From an uncultured Latescibacterota bacterium (lineage in GTDB: Bacteria; Latescibacterota; UBA2968; UBA8231), in NCBI GenBank assembly GCA_951813615.1, contig OX638377.1, positions 4,118,599-4,182,598 on the forward strand: a DNA stretch of 64,000 nt, given 5' to 3'. Below the pieces are notes generated by a model that saw nothing but the letters and a program-made list of their open reading frames with translations, searched no databases and was not told the origin of the DNA. Shown here in pieces: positions 59,166 to 64,000 of this stretch. Within the stretch, counting starts at the first letter, position 1, and each line of letters opens with the position of its first letter. Position numbers and translations under genes: made by a program.

Positions 59166-59742
59166 CACCACCTCCCATCGGCACGGCGTATGCAGCTAAA
59201 ACCTCTGGTCGCGGCTGCGGAATTAGGGCCGTACCCAACAAGTGCTCGCAGTCCGCGAGCAGCTTTTGCGCAACGGCGATGGCTTCGGTGACAGCCCCTA
59301 CGTCTCCCAAAACCAGCGAGCACACCACGCGGTCGTGGACCGTCAGCACGTTGATTACCTCAACGGCAGCCGTTTTAACCATCTGATCGTTGGTGTGAAT
59401 GTGGGCCCCGTAGCCGCGCGTCTCGACCAATCCCAAGGCACCGGCGGGAAAATCGCTGTCGGCACGGACCGGAAAATCGACGAAATGGCGGCAGGCGGCA
59501 GCGGGTTGGAGTAGGGGCGCGGCCACCACGTGTTCTATCACGCTGCGGGCCGCTTCTTCGCCGCTTTGCAGCGCGGCGGCCACATCGCTGATCGATCCGG
59601 TGAAAAAGGCCGTGGTATAGCCGCCGATGGAGGACCAACCTGCGAGCGTCACGTCCGCGGCCTTGCAGGCTGCATCCGCACCCACAATGGCAGCGGCTAC
59701 GCCCTGCACCTCGATCATGCCGACTGCCGGATCGCCCGCCAT
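59158..59742 (-). CDS. BMC-T shell protein (two BMC domains)
   Basis: This 194-residue protein has two BMC domains, about 5-85 (AVGMIEVQGVAAAIVGADAACKAADV) and 100-185 (ALGLVETRGYGAHIHTNDQMVKTAAV), as in trimeric tandem shell proteins that form pseudohexamers. The second domain has RVVCSLVLGDV. It overlaps the start of the four-domain shell gene. Tandem-type trimers can have gated pores for larger substrates or cofactors. Confidence 0.92.
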   Translation of the reverse strand: MAGDPAVGMIEVQGVAAAIVGADAACKAADVTLAGWSSIGGYTTAFFTGSISDVAAALQSGEEAARSVIEHVVAAPLLQPAAACRHFVDFPVRADSDFPAGALGLVETRGYGAHIHTNDQMVKTAAVEVINVLTVHDRVVCSLVLGDVGAVTEAIAVAQKLLADCEHLLGTALIPQPRPEVLAAYAVPMGGGGV

Positions 59743-59745
59743 AGC

Positions 59746-60192
59746 TCAATCTGCCAGTCGGTGAATTACTAGCTCGGTGATCTGCTCAACTAGAGCTTCC
59801 GGGTCGGAGGCTTGGCCTTTTTCGATTTGTTGTAAAAGCGTTTTGTAGCGATTGCAGCCTGTACAACTCGCTTCGGGATCGCCAGCCTGCTTGCGCTCGT
59901 GGACGGCGCAATCGCTACAGCTAGCCGGCTCGACGTATCCCGAGCCAAATTCCTCGTGCTCGCAGCCACAGGCGCGGTCGGGATGCTCACACCGGCCCGC
60001 GTCTACAACGGCCTCGGCAGCGGCCTCGGCAGCGCCGCGACTTAGCTGCAACCGGTGCTGGCGGATGTAATCCCAAGCCGTCGGCGTCAAGATGGCGCTG
60101 GGGGCCACGCTGAGCGTGCGCTCACCCTTGTGCTCGCGCCCGAGCAAATCGCCGGTGACGACTGGGGCGTCGATGTGCAAAGCCTCGGCCAC
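59746..60192 (-). CDS. Cys-rich protein resembling the N-terminal half of EutT
   Basis: This 148-residue protein starts at a GTG. The first 50 residues (PVVTGDLLGREHKGERTLSV, ILTPTAWDYIRQH) match the N-terminal module of the adjacent aldolase. A cysteine cluster follows: C-x6-C-x-C, then His-x11-Ser-Cys-x2-Cys (HEEFGSGYVEPASCSDC), and a last C-x2-C. EutT carries the metal motif H-x11-CC-x2-C after the same LTPxA module. The adenosyltransferase half of EutT is absent. It may bind iron or zinc and may be a shell- or core-associated electron or metal protein. Function unknown. Confidence 0.75.
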   Translation of the reverse strand: MAEALHIDAPVVTGDLLGREHKGERTLSVAPSAILTPTAWDYIRQHRLQLSRGAAEAAAEAVVDAGRCEHPDRACGCEHEEFGSGYVEPASCSDCAVHERKQAGDPEASCTGCNRYKTLLQQIEKGQASDPEALVEQITELVIHRLAD

Positions 60193-60196
60193 TTAG

Positions 60197-60460
60197 CTAA
60201 CCAATGTGGTCTGTCAGTCCCTCAGTCGGGCGGGGAATCACGTGGACGCTGCGCAGCTCGCCGATGCGCTGGGCCGCTTGTGCGCCCGCATCTACAGCCG
60301 CTTTGACCGCGGCTACGTCGCCTTCGACCAGCACGGCGATCAGGCCGCTGCCCACGCGCTTTTGGCCCGCATAGCTCACGTCCGCGGTCTTCAACATGGC
60401 GTCGAGGGCTTCGACGACACAAACCAAACCACGGGTCTCAACCATACCCAATGCTTTCAT
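60197..60460 (-). CDS. BMC-H shell protein
   Basis: This 87-residue single-domain protein starts KALGMVETRGLVCVVEALDAMLKTADV and has GSGLIAVLVEGDVAAVKAAVDAG and the terminal HVIPRPTEG. The RVGSG segment forms the hexamer pore in PduA/CcmK-like proteins. It is the only single BMC-H in the operon. A GGAG site precedes the ATG. Confidence 0.95.
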   Translation of the reverse strand: MKALGMVETRGLVCVVEALDAMLKTADVSYAGQKRVGSGLIAVLVEGDVAAVKAAVDAGAQAAQRIGELRSVHVIPRPTEGLTDHIG

Positions 60461-60471
60461 TTTTTTCTCCT

Positions 60472-61032
60472 CTACAAGTACAGCGCGACGAGATCGTCGT
60501 GGGGGCGGGGAATCACGTGCTGCGATACGAGCTCGCCCACGCGCTCGGCCGACTCGGCACCAGAGCTGACCGCAGCCTGCACCGAGCCGACGTCGCCACT
60601 GACCATGACGGTGATATACCCACCGCCAATGTCCTGGAGTTTGACGACCTCCACATCCGCGGCCTTGCTCATGGCGTCGGCAGCTTCGACCACCCCGATG
60701 GCCCCCTTCGTCTCAATGAGGCCCAAGGCGCGGACGCGACCATCGCTGTCGCCGCTGTCGTCGCGCTCGGGCACTACGGCCGTCAGCTCGCTGTGCGGGC
60801 GGGGAATCACGTGCACCGAATGTACCTCCCCGACCTTGGCCGCAGCGGTCGAGCCAGCATCCACGGCCGACTTGACGGCCGCCACATCGCCCGAGCAAAA
60901 CACAGTCACCAAGCCAGAGCCGACTCGGTCCCAGCCCAAAAGCTGGACGCTAGCGGCCTTGGCCATGGCGTCGCCGGCCTCGACGACCCCGACTAGCCCC
61001 ACAGTTTCCACCATACCTATTGCATCCGACAT
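60472..61032 (-). CDS. Double BMC-domain shell protein (two BMC-H-like units)
   Basis: This 186-residue protein has two BMC domains that both look like canonical BMC-H units (AIGMVETVGLVGVVEAGDAMAKAA and ALGLIETKGAIGVVEAADAMSKAADV, each with a VHVIPRPH or QHVIPRPH end), joined by about 15 Asp/Ser-rich residues (VVPERDDSGDSDGR). The two units are more alike to BMC-H than the halves of the BMC-T in the same operon. An excellent GGAGG site precedes the ATG. Confidence 0.9.
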   Translation of the reverse strand: MSDAIGMVETVGLVGVVEAGDAMAKAASVQLLGWDRVGSGLVTVFCSGDVAAVKSAVDAGSTAAAKVGEVHSVHVIPRPHSELTAVVPERDDSGDSDGRVRALGLIETKGAIGVVEAADAMSKAADVEVVKLQDIGGGYITVMVSGDVGSVQAAVSSGAESAERVGELVSQHVIPRPHDDLVALYL

Positions 61033-61069
61033 CCCTTACCTCCTGAAGTAATTGTGCGGATTTTTGCTT

Positions 61070-61750
61070 TCAACGCTCCAAATATACCTTGCGGGCATGT
61101 ACCAAATCAATCGCATTGCCCTCGTCCGTATCGATGTGAACTTCTAGGTGCTCGCGCTCGCTGACTCGGCAGATCAACCCTTCCAACACCCCGCCCTGAT
61201 CGCCTTCTACGACCAGCCGCAGTAAGTCCCCCGGGCCGACCCCGTAGTACGCGGCCTCTGTTGGGTTCAAGTGCACGTGGCGGGCGGCCCGAATCACCCC
61301 GTGATCCAGCTCCAGCCCCCCAGCCGGCCCCACCAAGTAGCACCCCGGCGTTCCCTCGATGTTGCCGCTGAGCCGCACCGGCGCGTCAATGCCCAAATAG
61401 CGGGCGTCCGTAAAGGCCAACTCCACTTGGTTGTAATCGCGCAATGGGCCGAGGATGCGCACATTGGGAATCACCTGCTTGCGCGGGCCGAAAACCGACA
61501 CCGTCTGCTCGGCGGCAAAAGCACCTCCCTGGTACAAGGCCTTCTGCACGGTCAGCTCGGCACCCGCGCCGAAAAGCGCGTCCAGCGCCTCTTGGTTGAG
61601 GTGAACGTGGCGGGCGGACATATTGACGACCAGCCTCGGAGCTGAGGGCACCTGCTCTAGCTGAGCGTCGGGCAGGTGATCGTACACCACCCGGCGCACC
61701 AGCGCCTCAATCTGCTTGCGGTCCAATCCAGCCGCTGGTGCAACGTTCAT
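61070..61750 (-). CDS. pduL: Phosphate propanoyltransferase PduL-type
   Basis: This 226-residue protein interconverts acyl-CoA and acyl phosphate, recycling CoA inside the compartment. Two ARHVHLN repeats (SARHVHLNQEAL and AARHVHLNPTEA) provide the zinc-binding His residues typical of PduL. The N-terminus (DRKQIEALVRRVVYDHL) is an amphipathic helix of the encapsulation-peptide type. The gene starts 3 bases after the eutN-like stop. Confidence 0.95.
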   Translation of the reverse strand: MNVAPAAGLDRKQIEALVRRVVYDHLPDAQLEQVPSAPRLVVNMSARHVHLNQEALDALFGAGAELTVQKALYQGGAFAAEQTVSVFGPRKQVIPNVRILGPLRDYNQVELAFTDARYLGIDAPVRLSGNIEGTPGCYLVGPAGGLELDHGVIRAARHVHLNPTEAAYYGVGPGDLLRLVVEGDQGGVLEGLICRVSEREHLEVHIDTDEGNAIDLVHARKVYLER

Positions 61751-61753
61751 CGC

Positions 61754-62068
61754 CTATCCCTCGCGGCTCAGTTGCCGACAGTCAAAGTCTTTGCCCATCG
61801 CCTGTAGCGAATCGACGATCCCGACGATTACCGCGTCGGTTGGCACATCGCCCAAGTCCGGGGCGATCCGCGACGAGCTGCCCTGCACCAAAATCACCAG
61901 CTCGCCTTTGCCCGCTTGCACCGCGTCGATGCAGACCATATCCCGCCCCGTCAACACCAAACCATGCTCGCGCACCGACGCGATTTCGACGACTAAGAGT
62001 TTCTTGCCGTTGAGGCTTGGGACCTTGGCCGTGGAAACCAAATGCCCTTTGACTTGGCCTAAAAGCAT
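61754..62068 (-). CDS. EutN/CcmL-type BMC vertex protein (BMC-P)
   Basis: This 104-residue pentameric shell protein starts MLLGQVKGHLVSTAKVPSLNGKKLLVVE, with DMVCIDAVQAGKGELVILVQGSSSR and the C-terminal TDAVIVGIVDSL. BMC-P proteins close the vertices of the polyhedral shell. The ATG at 62068 overlaps the TGA of the aldehyde dehydrogenase gene; the frame is open much further upstream, but that DNA codes the dehydrogenase. Confidence 0.94.
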   Translation of the reverse strand: MLLGQVKGHLVSTAKVPSLNGKKLLVVEIASVREHGLVLTGRDMVCIDAVQAGKGELVILVQGSSSRIAPDLGDVPTDAVIVGIVDSLQAMGKDFDCRQLSREG

Positions 62069-63480
62069 CAGGTGATGCGGAAATAGTCGACGAGGGCACA
62101 GCGGCGCTGACGAGTAAAGGTGCGCGGCGACGTCAGACCCTCGCCCGTAGGCCCGGCGATCGAGTACGTCCCAAAGCCTTCGCCGCCCAAGCCAACTCCG
62201 GCGTAGGAAGGACCGTTCTTGACGAAAATGGTGGTATCCACAGCACAAGCCATGTTGTGCATGTTTTCGATGTTGCGCGAATGGATCACGGCCGTGTGCC
62301 CGTAGCCGTGCTCGGAGATGACGGCCTCGCGGATGGCTTGGTCGACGTTGGGCACGCGCACGATCGGCAGAAAGGGCATCATCTGCTCCTCGCGCACGAA
62401 GACGTGGTTGGCGTCGGTCTCGCCAATGAGCATGCGCAGCGACGAGTCGAGCCGCAGGCCGATGCGCTCGCCCAGCACGGCGGCGGCGCGCCCCACCAAC
62501 TCGCGGTTGGCTGCGAGATGCCCGTCTGGCCCTTCGACAAAGGCCACCTGCGCGAGCGTCTCGATCTGCCGCGCATCAAGCTCATAGGCATTGTACTGGA
62601 CCATCAGCCGCTTGAGCTCGTCGGCAATGGAAGCGACGGCAAAAACCTGCTTCTCGCCGATGCAGAGGATGTTGTTGTCGAAGCCTCCTCCGTCGATGAT
62701 GTCGCGCGCGGCCTTGGCCAAATCGGCTGTTTCATCGACGACTACGGGCGGATTGCCTGGGCCGGCGACGATGGCCTTTTTGGGGCTGCCCAGCGCGGCC
62801 TTGGCCACGCCCGGCCCACCTGTGACCAGCAGCAGGCGAATGTCTGGGTGGTTAAACAATTCGTTGGCCGTCTCAATGGTCGGCGTTTCAACTGCAGTCA
62901 CTAGGTTGGTCGGCCCGCCAGCCGCGACGATGGCTTGATTGATCAAGCCCACCGCGAACATGGAGACCTTTCTGCCCGCCGGATGTACGTTGAAGACGAC
63001 CGAGTTGCCCGCGGCGACAATGCAAATGGCGTTGTTGACCATCGTCGGCACGGGATGCGTCGATGGAGTAACCGCGCCGATGACTCCATAGGGAGCCATT
63101 TCAACTACAGTCAGCCCGTGATCGCCGGTCCAAGAAGTCGCCTCTAAATCTTCGACGCCGGGCGTGGTGTCAGCAGCAACTTGGTGCTTGATAATCTTGT
63201 CTTCCAGCCGCCCCATGCCCGTCTCAGCCAAGGCCCGCCGCGAAAACTCCTCGGCGTGAACGTGCGCCGTCTGCCGGAGGGCCTCGACGATCTTTTTGCG
63301 CTCCTCCAGCGACAAGGCGACCAACTGCTGCTGGGCGCGGGTCGCGCCTTGAACGGCCGCGTCAACCGTCGCAAAGACACCGGCGTCCCCACCCTCACTG
63401 CCGTTCCCACCGCTGACGACGCGCTGCACCACTTCTTCTACTATTTTGCGTACGTGTTCTTCACTGACGTTTTGGGGCAC
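62068..63480 (-). CDS. CoA-acylating aldehyde dehydrogenase (PduP/EutE-like)
   Basis: This 470-residue enzyme converts an aldehyde, NAD+ and CoA into acyl-CoA. The N-terminal 20 residues (SEEHVRKIVEEVVQRVVSG) form an amphipathic helix of the encapsulation type, followed by a Gly-rich linker. The catalytic Cys lies in NNILCIGEKQ, with PYGVIGAVTPSTHPVPT and VTGGPGVAKAAL for cofactor binding. The start is a GTG with a GAGGGA site. It is the first gene of the microcompartment operon. Confidence 0.95.
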   Translation of the reverse strand: MPQNVSEEHVRKIVEEVVQRVVSGGNGSEGGDAGVFATVDAAVQGATRAQQQLVALSLEERKKIVEALRQTAHVHAEEFSRRALAETGMGRLEDKIIKHQVAADTTPGVEDLEATSWTGDHGLTVVEMAPYGVIGAVTPSTHPVPTMVNNAICIVAAGNSVVFNVHPAGRKVSMFAVGLINQAIVAAGGPTNLVTAVETPTIETANELFNHPDIRLLLVTGGPGVAKAALGSPKKAIVAGPGNPPVVVDETADLAKAARDIIDGGGFDNNILCIGEKQVFAVASIADELKRLMVQYNAYELDARQIETLAQVAFVEGPDGHLAANRELVGRAAAVLGERIGLRLDSSLRMLIGETDANHVFVREEQMMPFLPIVRVPNVDQAIREAVISEHGYGHTAVIHSRNIENMHNMACAVDTTIFVKNGPSYAGVGLGGEGFGTYSIAGPTGEGLTSPRTFTRQRRCALVDYFRIT

Positions 63481-63520
63481 GCTCTTTCCCTCGCGTTGTG
63501 CTCAATATTTTGGCATGGGG

Positions 63521-63549
63521 AAAATAGGCGGCCCCACTCTGAGCGTCAA
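63521..63549 (-). promoter_or_regulatory. Probable sigma70-type promoter of the BMC operon
   Basis: On the minus strand TTGACG is followed after 17 bases by TATTTT, about 40 bases before the aldehyde dehydrogenase start. The TTGACG is one arm of an inverted pair with TTGACG on the other strand (63544-63561), so two promoters stand back to back. Confidence 0.5.
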
Positions 63550-63555
63550 GGTCAT

Positions 63556-63584
63556 TTGACGGGCTGCCAACCCTGTTTTAAGGT
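63556..63584 (+). promoter_or_regulatory. Possible promoter of the FAH-family gene
   Basis: On the plus strand TTGACG at 63556 is followed after 17 bases by TAAGGT, a weak -10 with three of six consensus bases. The gene starts at 63619. The element is the mirror of the BMC operon promoter. Confidence 0.3.
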
Positions 63585-63618
63585 TTGTGCAACTGCTGGA
63601 AAAACAAAGGAGAAAGAC

Positions 63619-64000
63619 ATGCGCATCATCCGCTTTATCGACGCTGACGACGCCGTCCGCTGGGGCCTCGAAGTCGAGGACGGCCAAGCCTCCGTACTCA
63701 CCGGCGATCTCTTCGCAGAACTAGTCCCCACCGGCGAACAGGTGGCCGTCAAAAGGCTGCTCGCCCCACTGGCCCCGACCAACATTTTCTGCATTGGGCT
63801 AAACTACCGCGAGCACGCGGCCGAATCCGGGCTCGAGCCACCCGAGCAGCCCGTCGTCTTTGCCAAGCCCACGAGCGCGGTCTGCGGCCCGGGCGACCCA
63901 ATCCTGCTGCCAGCCTGCTGCAACCGAGGCCCGGAGGTTGACTACGAGTGCGAGCTCGCGGTGGTGATCGGCAGGGCCGCCCGCAATGTGGCGCGAGCCG
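63619..64000 (+). CDS. Fumarylacetoacetate hydrolase family protein (partial)
   Basis: The gene runs off the right edge after about 127 residues. It begins MRIIRFIDADDAVRWGLE and has TNIFCIGLNYREHAAESG, QPVVFAKPTSAVCGPGDPI and PEVDYECELAVVIG, the FAH barrel start with metal-binding Glu residues. The family contains hydrolases and decarboxylases of acylpyruvates and 2-hydroxyhepta-diene-dioates. An AAAGGAG site lies before the ATG. It is divergent from the BMC operon, and a pathway link is possible but unproven. Confidence 0.85.
   Translation, partial: MRIIRFIDADDAVRWGLEVEDGQASVLTGDLFAELVPTGEQVAVKRLLAPLAPTNIFCIGLNYREHAAESGLEPPEQPVVFAKPTSAVCGPGDPILLPACCNRGPEVDYECELAVVIGRAARNVARA

Noticed and set aside
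58017..59742. Possible assembly duplication producing the tandem BMC domains
   Set aside because: The four domains and the BMC-T are well diverged at DNA and protein level, so a collapsed or repeated assembly segment is unlikely.

Overview
The window is a contiguous stretch of a GC-rich bacterial chromosome with short gaps and many start/stop overlaps. I see no rRNA, tRNA or CRISPR array. The best guess for the source is an uncultured member of the FCB group, perhaps a Latescibacterota-like or similar marine or sponge-associated lineage. The hints are FlgD/T9SS-like C-terminal modules on large secreted proteins, many enolase-superfamily enzymes, phytanoyl-CoA dioxygenases and sugar-phosphate isomerases, a sterol-methyltransferase-like gene and a microcompartment locus. 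This assignment is inference from gene content only.

Layout: 1-2981 is the end of aceE followed by aceF and lpdA. 3211-5623 is a TPR lytic transglycosylase and a small membrane protein. 5738-7448 is a lower-GC island with an Mrr-like nuclease and two unknown coupled genes. 7460-13878 (minus) holds a DUF368 lipid-carrier transporter, mutY, two P1 peptidases, a decarboxylating dehydrogenase and an enolase-superfamily enzyme. 13963-15710 has an SDR, then a truncated marR between two inverted copies of a MITE-like element. 15736-23647 carries two secreted M9 collagenase paralogues around a VapBC-type toxin-antitoxin pair; the second collagenase contains a seven-bladed WD40 propeller. 23668-28180 has an SDR, a sarcosine-oxidase-like flavoenzyme, rsmD, an enolase-superfamily enzyme and a eukaryote-type HisA. 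28201-35277 has a retropepsin-like protease pair, an Eco57I-type restriction-modification fusion, a divergent Nramp-like transporter and an Rpn-like nuclease. 35355-38410 has a sugar isomerase, fructose-1,6-bisphosphatase and the sterol-methyltransferase-like gene. 38479-43232 is a rearranged region: a duplicated promoter plus gene start, an IS256 remnant, a low-GC lipoprotein and an intact enolase-superfamily gene. 43379-45227 has two PhyH dioxygenases and a SUI1 factor. 45228-50915 is a manganese/zinc ABC operon with a divergent DtxR/MntR-type regulator and a TonB-like gene. 50912-54772 has a LON-domain protein, a PcfJ-like protein, antitoxins, a PIN toxin and an HNH nuclease.

The most striking part is 54769-63480 (minus). 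It is one long operon for a bacterial microcompartment: PduP-like aldehyde dehydrogenase, EutN vertex protein, PduL phosphotransacylase, a double-BMC protein, a BMC-H, a Cys-rich protein resembling the N-terminal half of EutT, a BMC-T, a polypeptide with four tandem BMC domains, and a DapA-family aldolase carrying the same EutT-N-like module followed by a Pro/Ala linker. A flavin amine oxidase and a second DapA-family enzyme follow. The simplest reading is a metabolosome whose aldehyde comes from a DapA-type aldolase instead of a diol, ethanolamine or glycyl-radical enzyme. The two collagenases upstream invite the untested idea that the substrate is a collagen-derived imino or amino acid.
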